From Companilactobacillus nantensis DSM 16982 (GTDB taxonomy: Bacteria; Bacillota; Bacilli; Lactobacillales; Lactobacillaceae): a stretch of DNA of 64,000 nt. Position 1 is the first letter of the stretch. Each line of letters starts with the position of its first letter. The stretch is from positions 78,132 to 142,131 of the forward strand of contig NZ_AZFV01000002.1 in assembly GCF_001435815.1 (NCBI RefSeq), given 5' to 3'. The notes below the pieces were generated by a model. It was not told the origin of the DNA. It saw only the letters and a list, made by a program, of their open reading frames with translations, and made no database searches. The translations under genes and the position numbers were made by a program. This document shows, one piece after another, positions 33,752 to 42,517 of this stretch.

Positions 33752-34843
33752 ATGAGTAAAAGCAATGCAACAATTGAATTAAAGAAGATTTCTAAAGAAT
33801 TTAAAAAAAATACAATTATTGATGGGTTAGATCTGTCTGTTAAAGCTGGTGAATTCTTAGTTTTACTCGGACCATCTGGTTGCGGGAAATCAACAACATT
33901 GCGAATGATTGCTGGTTTAGAAGAACCAACTTCTGGAGCAGTGATGATTGATGACGAAAATCTTCAGGAAATGAAAGATGATGGTCATACAATTGCAATG
34001 GTTTTCCAAGATTATGCCCTTTATCCGAATATGACCGTCTATCAAAATTTAGAATATGCTTTAAAAGTTCATAAGGTTCCAGCGGAAGAACGAAAGAATC
34101 GAATTGAAAATGTATTACAAACATTGAATCTGGTTAAGTATAAAGATCGATTACCATCCCAATTATCTGGTGGTCAAAAACAACGTGTTGCAGTTGGCCG
34201 AGGTATGGTTAAAAAAAGTAAGATTTTTCTATTAGATGAACCACTTTCCAACATTGATGTTCAGTTGCGTGAGAAAGCACGTGATGAGATTCAAAAATTA
34301 CATGTGATGAATCAGCAGACTATCGTGTATGTGACGCATGATCAGTTAGAAGCAATGGCACTAGGTGATCGGATAGCTGTTATGAATCAGGGTATTATTC
34401 AAATGATTGATATCCCTGAGAATATTTATAATAAGCCGACTAATTTGTTTGTTGCTAAGTTTATAGGAACGCCACAAATCAATCTGATTGAGGTGGAATT
34501 ACAAGGCAATCAATTAAAATTAGCTGGCAAAACAGTTATTGAAACAATGGACGTACATTTACAATCACAAAGTTACTATCTTGGAGTCAGACCAGAGAAC
34601 TTACATTGTTCAAAAACAAGAGTAAGTGATTTAAGTTTGGAAGTAGTGGTCGAGGACATTGTAGATTACGGTCGCTTTGTACAGTTGCTATTAGTAATGG
34701 AAGATGGACGTCACTTGAAAGCCATTGTCAACGAGCTTGCGTTTGAAACTGGTGATAAGGTATTTGTTACGTTGCAACAAGAAACAAGTCTTCTGTTTGA
34801 TCCAACGACTGAAAAGAATTTGTATTGGGGGAACTATGAGTAA
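33752..34843 (+). CDS. ABC transporter ATP-binding protein, UgpC/MsmK-like
   Basis: 363 residues. Walker A GPSGCGKSTT near residue 36, Q-loop MVFQDYALYPNMTVYQN, signature LSGGQKQRVAVGRG near 135, Walker B KIFLLDEPLSNID, and His-switch YVTHDQLEAMALGDR; the last ~130 residues form the OB/TOBE regulatory domain (YYLGVRPENL). Energises the importer with the two permeases. Many Gram-positive sugar importers borrow a shared MsmK-type ATPase, so a dedicated one in the operon is a useful detail. Stop overlaps the next start by 8 bases. Confidence 0.92.
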   Translation: MSKSNATIELKKISKEFKKNTIIDGLDLSVKAGEFLVLLGPSGCGKSTTLRMIAGLEEPTSGAVMIDDENLQEMKDDGHTIAMVFQDYALYPNMTVYQNLEYALKVHKVPAEERKNRIENVLQTLNLVKYKDRLPSQLSGGQKQRVAVGRGMVKKSKIFLLDEPLSNIDVQLREKARDEIQKLHVMNQQTIVYVTHDQLEAMALGDRIAVMNQGIIQMIDIPENIYNKPTNLFVAKFIGTPQINLIEVELQGNQLKLAGKTVIETMDVHLQSQSYYLGVRPENLHCSKTRVSDLSLEVVVEDIVDYGRFVQLLLVMEDGRHLKAIVNELAFETGDKVFVTLQQETSLLFDPTTEKNLYWGNYE

Positions 34844-35672
34844 GTATAAAATTATCCAAATTACAGATACCCATTTGACACCGAATGGTGCAGCAATGGC
34901 TAATAATCAAAAAGTTGATCCATATGTTAAGTTAGATAACATTTTCTTGGATGTTGCCAAAATGCCAGTTAAACCAGATTTAATCGCCATTACTGGTGAT
35001 TTGATTCATGAAGGAACGGCTGAGGATTACGATCGACTTTATCAAATAATTGACCATTACCATGAAATGTTGAATATTCCAATTCAAGTAGTCCTCGGTA
35101 ATCATGATCGGACAGCAGAGTTTTTTGAGGGTTATCTGAAGCAAATTCCACGTGAAAAGTATTATTATTTGCTTGAAACAGAAGAGACTAATTTATATTT
35201 TCTTGATAGTAAATTTTATAACTATGAACAAGGTTACATTGGTCAGGAACAATTAGACTGGTTACAAGATAATCTCCGTAACAATTCGAAGCAATCAGTT
35301 ATCTTTCTACACCATCCAATTGATGGTCCAGCAATGCATCATATGCGTTATAGTATTTTACAAGAGAGTGAACAATTAATGCGGACAATAAAAAACAGCC
35401 CGGTTAAGGCTGTTTTCTCAGGACATATTCATTTTGAAACTTCGTTTGTCAAAGACGGAATCTTGTTACATTCGACAGATTCTAGTGCTTATCACATTGA
35501 TTGTGATGACGAGCACCGTCATTTGATCTATGATGCCACGTACTATGACATCATTACAATTGCCGATGGTGAAATCGGTACAGAGACTAGGTGTCTTTAC
35601 GAAGGACAAGATATTATCAATCATGTTGACGTAATTGATACTGATTTTGTAAACGAAGATATCTTTGATTAA
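34836..35672 (+). CDS. Calcineurin-like metallophosphoesterase, GpdQ/CpdA-like
   Basis: 278 residues from ATG 34836 (GGGGG nine bases upstream). All metal-binding blocks of cyclic-nucleotide/glycerophosphodiesterase-type enzymes are present in order: ITDTHLT (D, H), ITGDLIHEG (D), VLGNHDRT (N, H), LHHPI (H), and SGHIHFE (H x H). These bind two metal ions and split phosphodiesters. No signal peptide, so it acts inside the cell. Being the last gene of the Ugp-like import operon, it may hydrolyse imported glycerophosphodiesters, the job done by UgpQ in E. coli; this is inference. A cAMP-type substrate is the alternative. Confidence 0.85.
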   Translation: MSKYKIIQITDTHLTPNGAAMANNQKVDPYVKLDNIFLDVAKMPVKPDLIAITGDLIHEGTAEDYDRLYQIIDHYHEMLNIPIQVVLGNHDRTAEFFEGYLKQIPREKYYYLLETEETNLYFLDSKFYNYEQGYIGQEQLDWLQDNLRNNSKQSVIFLHHPIDGPAMHHMRYSILQESEQLMRTIKNSPVKAVFSGHIHFETSFVKDGILLHSTDSSAYHIDCDDEHRHLIYDATYYDIITIADGEIGTETRCLYEGQDIINHVDVIDTDFVNEDIFD

Positions 35673-35677
35673 AGGAA

Positions 35678-35718
35678 AAAACGTACAAACTTCCCCTGAA
35701 GTTTGTACGTTTTTTTTG
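35678..35718 (+). terminator. Terminator of the Ugp-like operon
   Basis: Perfect 13-bp stem ACGTACAAACTTC (35681-35693), loop CCCT, GAAGTTTGTACGT (35698-35710), then T7. It may also serve the opposite strand. Confidence 0.93.
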
Positions 35719-35727
35719 CGAATTGAG

Positions 35728-35871
35728 TTATTTTTTATCCTTGCCAGCTACCATGCTGATCAAAAGGACTATTGAATTGAGAAGGAGTGCAGAAAAAGTT
35801 AACCAATCGAGACCACAGATAGCACCAACCCAAATACCAATTAATGAAATCAAAAGTATAATATTTACCAT
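35728..35871 (-). CDS. Putative 47-residue membrane protein
   Basis: A short - strand frame reading MVNIILLISLIGIWVGAI, a turn with CGLDWLTF, a second hydrophobic stretch ALLLNSIVLLISMVAG, and a basic KDKK end: two helices in a hairpin. An in-frame TGA lies five codons upstream, so ATG 35871 is the only usual start, but no clear ribosome site precedes it. It shares the terminator at 35678-35718. Codon use looks natural. I cannot exclude a chance frame. The remainder of 35872-36066 is AT-rich with nothing clear. Confidence 0.4.
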   Translation of the reverse strand: MVNIILLISLIGIWVGAICGLDWLTFSALLLNSIVLLISMVAGKDKK

Positions 35872-36066
35872 ATCTAACGAATATCAGAACCCCTGATTTA
35901 GTTTATGCGCTTTCTTATCTGATATTCTTTCACATCCTTATTGACTCTATTATATCTATCTTTAATAAATCGTATATAGTCTTAACCGAAATAATTGCCA
36001 GTTTTAAACGTTTTATTGAAATTGTCTTATCCTTAATTATTATAATTATGAGAATAATCGGGTCAG

Positions 36067-36095
36067 TTTCTAAGATGATTACTAATTGGTATATA
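36067..36095 (+). promoter_or_regulatory. Candidate promoter of cca
   Basis: Extended -10 TGG-TATATA (36087-36095) with a weak TTTCTA -35 (36067-36072) at 17 bases. A second option is TTGAAA (36016-36021), 17 bases, TATTAT (36039-36044). Confidence 0.4.
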
Positions 36096-36132
36096 ATGTA
36101 AAAAGACACTTTTTAAATTGTGAGGTAAAAAT

Positions 36133-37335
36133 ATGCAAATCAAACAACTTCCTGCGGATTTTATTGAAGCACTGCCAGTTTTAGAAGAAATTGAACAAGC
36201 CGGATATGAGGCTTATTTTGTTGGAGGAAGTGTGCGCGATCACATTTTAGGTTTACCGATTCACGATGTCGATATTGCGACTAGCGCTTATCCAGAAGAA
36301 ATCAAAGAAATTTTTAAGCGAACCGTTGATACAGGCATTCAACATGGGACTGTAACTGTTCTCATGGGGGATGATTCTTACGAGATTACGACCTTTCGAA
36401 CAGAATCAGGTTATCAAGATTACCGACGTCCTGATAAAGTAACTTTTGTCAGATCACTAGCTGATGATTTGAAACGTCGTGACTTTACAATTAATGCATT
36501 GGCTGTTGACCGCAATGGAAATGTCATTGATAAGTTCGATGGTTTGAAAGATTTGGACGACCATATTATTAGAGCAGTTGGGACTGCAGAGGCCAGATTC
36601 CACGAAGATGCTCTGCGTATGATGCGTGCAGTCCGTTTTCAAGCACAACTAAATTTTGAAATTGAAAAGAATACCGCCCAGGCCATTGCTGATAATGCAC
36701 CATTGTTAGATAAGATTGCTGTCGAGAGAATTCGTGAAGAATTTGTTAAATTAATGCTCAGCAATTCTTGGCAAACAGGTTTTTCAAACTTTCTAGAATT
36801 AGGCTTGAGTGAATATTGTCCCGAATTTAAAGGACAAAAAATGGAATTAGAGGAATTGCTTGATCCTAAGAATCAGACTTTTGCTGGTGAAGATGCGGCA
36901 TGGAGTGCAATTGGTTATGTTTTGAGTTTAAATCATCAAGAATTTAATAAATTATTACGTGACTGGAAGGTCTCAAATAAAACACGAGAGGCCAGCCTGA
37001 ATACTTTGAATTTATTACATTTATTTGAAAATCAAGATTATGATCTTTGGAATATTTATAAATTAGGCACTGATAATTTGCCACGAACGATTCAACTTTG
37101 CCAGATGTTTCTCATTGAGTTTGACTACGATAATTTACAAGCAGAAGTTGCTCAAATCACCATAAAAGATAGTCATGATTTAGCGCTTACAGGGAAAGAT
37201 ATTTGTAAGATTCTGGGAGTGAAACCAGGTCCAATTATTGGAAAATCAATGTCCCAAATAGAGCGAGCTGTCGTGGAAGGAAACGTTTCCAATAATTTCG
37301 ATGATTTGAGACATTATTTGTTAAGTAATCAATAA
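36133..37335 (+). CDS. cca: CCA tRNA nucleotidyltransferase
   Basis: 400 residues, ATG with a GTGAGG site eight to nine bases upstream. Adds or repairs the 3' CCA of tRNAs. Class II nucleotidyltransferase signature AYFVGGSVRDHILG near residue 28, catalytic DVDIAT, then RRDFTINALAV and FHEDALRMMRAVRFQAQL, in the usual order; the length is that of Gram-positive enzymes without an HD domain. The C-terminal part holds LTGKDICKILGVKPGP. A perfect palindrome GGAAACGTTTCC near the 3' end is coding. Confidence 0.95.
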   Translation: MQIKQLPADFIEALPVLEEIEQAGYEAYFVGGSVRDHILGLPIHDVDIATSAYPEEIKEIFKRTVDTGIQHGTVTVLMGDDSYEITTFRTESGYQDYRRPDKVTFVRSLADDLKRRDFTINALAVDRNGNVIDKFDGLKDLDDHIIRAVGTAEARFHEDALRMMRAVRFQAQLNFEIEKNTAQAIADNAPLLDKIAVERIREEFVKLMLSNSWQTGFSNFLELGLSEYCPEFKGQKMELEELLDPKNQTFAGEDAAWSAIGYVLSLNHQEFNKLLRDWKVSNKTREASLNTLNLLHLFENQDYDLWNIYKLGTDNLPRTIQLCQMFLIEFDYDNLQAEVAQITIKDSHDLALTGKDICKILGVKPGPIIGKSMSQIERAVVEGNVSNNFDDLRHYLLSNQ

Positions 37336-37388
37336 TGCTGTGGTATCATGAAAACAGTAAGTATTTTAGGATTTGAAAGGGTGATAAT

Positions 37389-37853
37389 ATGACTAAACAT
37401 GTTTTTAAAGAACTTAAATTCTACTTTAGAAATGACGATACTTGGACAGTTAGCCACAGTGAAATGAGAGATATTTGGATTGCTCGTGTAACAACTAGTT
37501 ATGGACGTATTCATGGTGGACGTATGCAAGAGATTCACCCATGCAAGCGTTTCCGAATCGAAATTTTGCCAGATGCTGATTACATTAAGGATACTGATGT
37601 TTCAACAGCAGCTATGGCTGATGGGATGTTCAATCGTATTATTAAATATCAAGATATTGAAAAATGCGATATTGTCTTTGAGGATGATCAAGATAAGGAA
37701 CCAATGCAAATTTACTTCCCATTCAAACAAAAGGATGTCGAAGGATTGGACAATGCTTATCAATCTTCAGCTGTTTCTAGCAAGAATGGTGAACTTTACA
37801 TTTCAATCGATCCAGAAAATACTGTTTACGACATATATAAAGAGGATCTTTAA
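37389..37853 (+). CDS. Conserved hypothetical protein
   Basis: 154 residues with GAAAGGGTG upstream. I do not recognise a named domain. It has no signal or membrane segment; it looks like a compact cytoplasmic alpha/beta protein with conserved-looking aromatic and charged stretches (MRDIWIARVTTSYGRIHGGR, PMQIYFPFKQKD). It lies 53 bases after cca and ends in its own strong terminator, so it could be co-transcribed with cca. No function is proposed. Confidence 0.8.
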   Translation: MTKHVFKELKFYFRNDDTWTVSHSEMRDIWIARVTTSYGRIHGGRMQEIHPCKRFRIEILPDADYIKDTDVSTAAMADGMFNRIIKYQDIEKCDIVFEDDQDKEPMQIYFPFKQKDVEGLDNAYQSSAVSSKNGELYISIDPENTVYDIYKEDL

Positions 37854-37857
37854 TAAT

Positions 37858-37905
37858 CAAAAATACGGGATATTAGTTAATGCTGTTAACTAAGTCCCGT
37901 ATTTT
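37858..37905 (+). terminator. Terminator with long stem
   Basis: AAAATACGGGA against TCCCGTATTTT, with an inner arm AGTTAA/TTAACT; T4 is part of the stem. Clearly able to end transcription after 37853 and possibly from the other side. Confidence 0.85.
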
Positions 37906-37923
37906 CTTGGGCGGGGGAAAACA

Positions 37924-38094
37924 ATGGATAATTTGAAAATTGGGACAATGGTTACAGTGATTGATCAGACGGACGCTATGAAAAATCAGTTTGGAGTAGT
38001 TGTTTACCATGACAAAAAGCGTGAAAAAGTTTTAGTTAGATTTGGTGGTCAACAGCAGCTGTATTATACTGTCGACCAGTTGAAAGAATATTAA
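37924..38094 (+). CDS. 56-residue conserved-type small protein (KOW/SH3-like)
   Basis: Too short for most ORF cut-offs but preceded by GGGGGAAAACA at good spacing. Sequence features are IGTMVTVIDQTD, FGVVVYHDKKREKVLVRFGG and YYTVDQLKEY: alternating short strands with Gly turns, as in small KOW or SH3-like barrels. Lies between two terminators, so it is probably a single-gene unit. Function unknown. Confidence 0.7.
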   Translation: MDNLKIGTMVTVIDQTDAMKNQFGVVVYHDKKREKVLVRFGGQQQLYYTVDQLKEY

Positions 38095-38179
38095 TAGAAT
38101 GTGATAATAAGAAGGAAAAGAAAGACATACCTCTATCTACATTGGGTAGGGGAATTTTTTATTTATAGTGGTGAAATAA

Positions 38180-40084
38180 TTGAAAACCTTAAATATCTCA
38201 AATGCTTCAAAATCATTCGGTGACAGAACGCTTTTCACCGATGTAACTTTTACAGTTAACGAAGGCGACCGGATTGGTTTGCTTGGCTTAAACGGAACCG
38301 GAAAAACGACGTTACTCGATGGTATCGTCAATAATAGTGATCTCAATACGATTGATATTGAAAAGCCAAAGGATTATAAAATTTCCTATCTCAAACAGCA
38401 ACCTGACTTGGATGACAATTCGACGGTTATTGATGCTGTTTTCAACGGTAGTGGTGAAAAATTCCAATTGATTCGTCAATACGAAAATTCATTAGCCAAA
38501 TTCAATGCCAATTCAACTGACGAGAAAATTCAAAATGAATTTTTTAAATTACAAGAGAAAATGAATGCGGCTGAAGCTTGGCAAATGGAATCAGATGTTA
38601 AGTCGATTTTGAATAAGCTTGGCATTACTGAACTAGACAAAAAAATTGGTGAATTATCTGGTGGTCAACAAAGACGTGTTGCTTTGGCAGAAACTTTGAT
38701 TTCTGAAGCTGATCTTTTAATCCTAGATGAACCAACTAACCACTTGGATTACGAAGCGATTGCTTGGTTACAAACTTATTTGAGTAAGTACAAAGGTTCA
38801 GTGCTTTTTGTTACCCATGATCGATACTTCTTAAATGAAGTTGCTACACGAATTTTCGAATTGGAAAATCGTAATGTGACTGAATACGACGGTAACTATG
38901 AAAAGTACTTGCAACAAAAAGCTGATAATGAAGAAATTTATGCATCTGAACAGCACCACAAGACACAACTTTACAAACAAGAATTAAATTGGATGCGTGC
39001 TGGTGTTAAAGCGCGTGGGACCAAACAACAGGCCCGAAAAGACCGTTTTACTGACTTGAAAGAAGATTTACAAAATAAACCTGATGTTCAAAAAGAAATG
39101 TCAATTGATATTGCACAACAACGTTTAGGAAATGATGTTTTTGATATCAAGGATGCTAGTTTGAAATTCGATAAGCATGTTATTTTGAATAAGTTTAGTT
39201 ATTTAGTTTCTCGTGGGGATCGAATTGGAATTACTGGTTCTAATGGATCAGGTAAGACGACTTTCTTGAATACAATTGCTCATCAATTGCCACTTGATTC
39301 TGGTGAAATCAAAACTGGTCAAACAGTTCGTTTGGGCTACTATACTCAACAGACACGTGATATGGATCCCGATAAACGAGTTATCCGTTATTTGGAATCA
39401 ATCGGTCAAGGCGCTAGAAATAATGACGGTACACAAATGTCAGCTTCACAAATGCTTGATACCTTTAAGTTTGATCATCAAATGCAAGGTGCTTTTATTC
39501 GTGAACTCTCCGGTGGTGAAAAACGTCGTTTGTACTTATTGGCTATCCTAATGGATCAACCAAATGTTTTACTATTGGATGAACCAACCAATAATTTGGA
39601 TATTGAGACGTTGACGATTTTGGAAAATTATTTGGATAGTTTTAAGGGAACTGTCTTGGCTGTTTCCCATGATCGATACTTCCTTGATAAAGTTGCCAGC
39701 AAATTGTTGATATTCGAAGGCCAAGGTCAGATTGAAGAAAGCTATGATTCATATTCTGGTTATTTGGAACGAGAGACAGCAGCTAAACAAGCCAAGCATC
39801 ATGAAGATAAAGCTCAAAAACATGATGAAGTTAAACAAAGAGCTGAAGAAACACAAAAGGCTGAGCCTAAGAAGAAATTGACTTACGCTGAACAAATGGA
39901 ATTTGACAAGCTTGAACCTAAAATTGAAAAAATTGATGATGAAATGGCTGAATTAAAACAACAGTTGAATGATTCATCGAATGACTATGAAAAATTAATG
40001 GATTTCCAAAGACAACTTGACGAAAAGACAGCTGAGTCTGATAAGTTAATGGATCGTTGGGAATACTTAGGTCAATTTATTTAG
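38180..40084 (+). CDS. ABC-F family ATPase, Uup-like
   Basis: 634 residues, TTG start (GTGGTGAAATAATTG; ribosome site weak). Two ATPase modules: Walker A GLNGTGKTT (~36) and GSNGSGKTT (~355), signatures LSGGQQRRVAL and LSGGEKRRLYL, Walker B LLILDEPTNHLD and VLLLDEPTNNLD. No membrane part. The linker between modules carries a charged helix with KARGTKQQARKDRF, and the C-terminus is a ~90-residue coiled coil (KKLTYAEQMEFDKLEPKIEK) as in Uup, where it binds DNA. ABC-F proteins act on the ribosome; Uup is linked to genome stability and ribosome assembly. Not obviously a resistance protein. Confidence 0.9.
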   Translation: MKTLNISNASKSFGDRTLFTDVTFTVNEGDRIGLLGLNGTGKTTLLDGIVNNSDLNTIDIEKPKDYKISYLKQQPDLDDNSTVIDAVFNGSGEKFQLIRQYENSLAKFNANSTDEKIQNEFFKLQEKMNAAEAWQMESDVKSILNKLGITELDKKIGELSGGQQRRVALAETLISEADLLILDEPTNHLDYEAIAWLQTYLSKYKGSVLFVTHDRYFLNEVATRIFELENRNVTEYDGNYEKYLQQKADNEEIYASEQHHKTQLYKQELNWMRAGVKARGTKQQARKDRFTDLKEDLQNKPDVQKEMSIDIAQQRLGNDVFDIKDASLKFDKHVILNKFSYLVSRGDRIGITGSNGSGKTTFLNTIAHQLPLDSGEIKTGQTVRLGYYTQQTRDMDPDKRVIRYLESIGQGARNNDGTQMSASQMLDTFKFDHQMQGAFIRELSGGEKRRLYLLAILMDQPNVLLLDEPTNNLDIETLTILENYLDSFKGTVLAVSHDRYFLDKVASKLLIFEGQGQIEESYDSYSGYLERETAAKQAKHHEDKAQKHDEVKQRAEETQKAEPKKKLTYAEQMEFDKLEPKIEKIDDEMAELKQQLNDSSNDYEKLMDFQRQLDEKTAESDKLMDRWEYLGQFI

Positions 40085-40094
40085 GAGAAAATAA

Positions 40095-41045
40095 ATGCAT
40101 AACGAACAACAATATTTAGATCTATTGAGATATGTTTTGGAAAACGGCCATAAAAAGAGCGATCGCACCGGAACTGGTACAATTAGTACCTTCGGATATC
40201 AAATGCGTTTTGATTTGCAAGAATCCTTCCCACTTTTGACGACTAAAAAGATTCCATTTGGTCTAATTAAGAGTGAATTGTTGTGGTTTTTGCATGGCGA
40301 TACTAATATCAAGTATCTCTTGGAACACAATAACCATATTTGGGATGAGTGGGCCTTTAAAAATTATATTGAAAGTCCTGAATACACTGGACCTGATATG
40401 ACTGACTTTGGGCGTCGGAGTTTGATTGATGATGAATTTGCCCAAGCTTATAAATTTGAAAAAAAACAATTTGATGAAGCGATTTTGAATGATCCACAAT
40501 TCTCAGAAAAATTTGGTAATCTCGGGGATGTTTATGGTGCACAATGGCGTCATTGGCAAAAACGGGATGGCGGGATTATTGACCAAATTAAGAATGTTAT
40601 TCATCAAATTAAAACAACGCCTGATTCAAGACGTTTGATTGTCAGTGCTTGGAATCCAGAAGACGTCCCAACAATGGCATTGCCCCCTTGTCATACATTA
40701 TTCCAATTCTACGTTAATGACGGGAAACTCTCTTGTCAGTTGTATCAACGCAGTGGTGACCTATTCTTAGGTGTGCCATTCAATATTGCAAGTTACGCCT
40801 TATTGACGCATTTAATTGCGCGTGAGACTGGTCTTGAAGTAGGCGAATTCATTCACACTTTGGGTGATGCCCATATTTATTCAAACCACGTTGAACAAGT
40901 TAAGACACAATTGGGTCGTCAACCAGTAGCCGGTCCACAATTAGAAATTACAAGTGATAAAAGCATTTTTGAAATCGATACGAAGGACATTCGTGTCACT
41001 GACTACAATCCACAACCTGCAATTAAAGCACCTATTGCTGTTTAA
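40095..41045 (+). CDS. thyA: Thymidylate synthase
   Basis: 316 residues with TTAGGAG 7-8 bases before ATG. Converts dUMP to dTMP using methylene-tetrahydrofolate. [20 protein letters not shown] at the N-terminus, catalytic Cys199 in [30 protein letters not shown] and [15 protein letters not shown] all fit. The length includes the ~50-residue insert (residues ~85-135) found in lactobacillar/L. casei-type enzymes. Eleven bases after the ABC-F gene and 14 before dfrA, so translated as an operon. Confidence 0.98.
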   Translation: MHNEQQYLDLLRYVLENGHKKSDRTGTGTISTFGYQMRFDLQESFPLLTTKKIPFGLIKSELLWFLHGDTNIKYLLEHNNHIWDEWAFKNYIESPEYTGPDMTDFGRRSLIDDEFAQAYKFEKKQFDEAILNDPQFSEKFGNLGDVYGAQWRHWQKRDGGIIDQIKNVIHQIKTTPDSRRLIVSAWNPEDVPTMALPPCHTLFQFYVNDGKLSCQLYQRSGDLFLGVPFNIASYALLTHLIARETGLEVGEFIHTLGDAHIYSNHVEQVKTQLGRQPVAGPQLEITSDKSIFEIDTKDIRVTDYNPQPAIKAPIAV

Positions 41046-41059
41046 AGGAGAAATTATCA

Positions 41060-41548
41060 ATGATAAGTTTTGTTTGGGCTGAATCAAAGCATCACATTAT
41101 TGGTGTCGATGGCCATTTACCTTGGAAGTTACCCAATGATATGAAACGATTTAAAGATGTAACGACGGGGCATCCTATTGTGATGGGAAGAAAGACATAT
41201 GAAAGTTTTCCCAATGGTCCATTGCCAAATCGTTTGAATATTGTAATCTCACGTAATCCAGATTATCCAGTTCCTGAATCGGTTGTTTTATTGACGGATA
41301 AGAACCAATTATCGCAATATGTTCAACCAACTGAAGAAGCGATGGTTATCGGTGGTGAAGGCATTTTTAAGATGTTTGTGGACGATGTAGACCGATTGTA
41401 TCTGACAGAGATTGATCATGACTTTGCTGGTGATACCAAAATGGTTGAAATTGACTACAATAAGTTTAAATTAACCGAAAAAAAAGAAGGTACTGTGGAT
41501 GAGAGAAACATCTATCCATATACCTTCAAAACCTATGACAAAATTTAA
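41060..41548 (+). CDS. folA: Dihydrofolate reductase
   Basis: 162 residues with AAAGGAG upstream. Regenerates tetrahydrofolate consumed by ThyA, encoded 14 bases upstream; the pair is a common operon. Typical parts: VWAESKHHIIGVDGHLPWKL (substrate and Met20-type loop, catalytic Asp is at the LPWKLPNDMKRF part), GRKTYESFP (cofactor), NIVISRNP and VIGGEGIFKMF. Normal length, chromosomal type. Confidence 0.96.
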   Translation: MISFVWAESKHHIIGVDGHLPWKLPNDMKRFKDVTTGHPIVMGRKTYESFPNGPLPNRLNIVISRNPDYPVPESVVLLTDKNQLSQYVQPTEEAMVIGGEGIFKMFVDDVDRLYLTEIDHDFAGDTKMVEIDYNKFKLTEKKEGTVDERNIYPYTFKTYDKI

Positions 41549-41675
41549 TTAACGTGCCGTCTCCTTAAATTTGTATATTATCGTAGTTTGAAATTTTATT
41601 TTGATTAATTGAATTATTTTTCAATATGTCTATGAAGTAGTTATTGATAATTCAAAAGAATCGTCTTCATTCGTA

Positions 41676-42326
41676 TTAATTAACAAAAAAGTAAACAGAG
41701 AAGTACATTAAAGCTGTACCGATCATGACGAAAATGTGCCAGATTACATGAATGTATTTGAGGTTTTTCATTAAGTACAGACAAGCCCCGACGGTAAAAG
41801 CAACGCCGCCAGCGACTAATAGCTCGATGCCGGTTGCGCCAATGGCGTTATAAAGTGGTTTCATTGCGATAATAATGGCCCAGCCCATGAGGACGTATAG
41901 CAGTGTTTCGAAGTATTTGAAACGACCGACGTTGAAAATCTTATAGAGAATTCCGCCGATAGCTAATACCCAAATGAATGCTAGAATGCTGTAACCGAAT
42001 GCTGAATGCAAGGCAACCAGGCAATATGGGGTGTACGTTCCTGCAATCATGAGGAAAATGGAACTATGATCAAAGATTTGGAAGACGCCCTTGGCACGAG
42101 TGAAATAAAGACTGTGAAAGAGTGTTGAACTCAAATATAAAAAGAACAACGTAAACGCATAGATAAAGTAAGCGGTGATATTGAGTGGATTACCTTGGTG
42201 AAAGCCTTTGATCAGTAAAAAGACTGATCCGATAATCGCTAAAATAATCCCAATACCATGTGTTACGGCACTAAAGACTTGATCTGTAATCAAATATGCC
42301 TTTGAAAAAGTATGTTTTTTTGACAT
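41676..42326 (-). CDS. Hemolysin III / PAQR-type membrane protein (YqfA-like)
   Basis: 216 residues, reverse strand; GGAGC lies eight bases before its ATG. Seven hydrophobic helices. Family marks are the early DQVFSAVTHGIGIILAIIG (His), SSTLFHSLYFTRAKGVFQIFDHSSIF (His and Asp, putative metal ligands), and HVIWHIFVMIGTALMYFSVYF. Such proteins are named after a Bacillus cereus haemolysin but are mostly house-keeping membrane proteins of unknown role. Divergent from degV, so the 191-base gap carries both promoters. Confidence 0.9.
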   Translation of the reverse strand: MSKKHTFSKAYLITDQVFSAVTHGIGIILAIIGSVFLLIKGFHQGNPLNITAYFIYAFTLFFLYLSSTLFHSLYFTRAKGVFQIFDHSSIFLMIAGTYTPYCLVALHSAFGYSILAFIWVLAIGGILYKIFNVGRFKYFETLLYVLMGWAIIIAMKPLYNAIGATGIELLVAGGVAFTVGACLYLMKNLKYIHVIWHIFVMIGTALMYFSVYFFVN

Positions 42327-42517
42327 TTTAAAAGCTCCAATTGTTTTGACTAGTTTCTTTGCCTATTATAACTGCCTAGGGACTTTTCATACAATGACAA
42401 TATTGTATAATTAATTATAGTTATTAATTAAAATACTTAATAAATACTAATTTACCCAGAATAAGTTTGTTATAATTGAAACAATTAAGAATTAAAACCC
42501 TATGAAAGAGGGATAAA

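Noticed and set aside
37279..37290. Perfect palindrome GGAAACGTTTCC resembling a CcpA cre site
   Set aside because: It lies inside the 3' end of cca, encodes normal protein sequence, deviates from the cre consensus at its ends, and is far from the next promoter.
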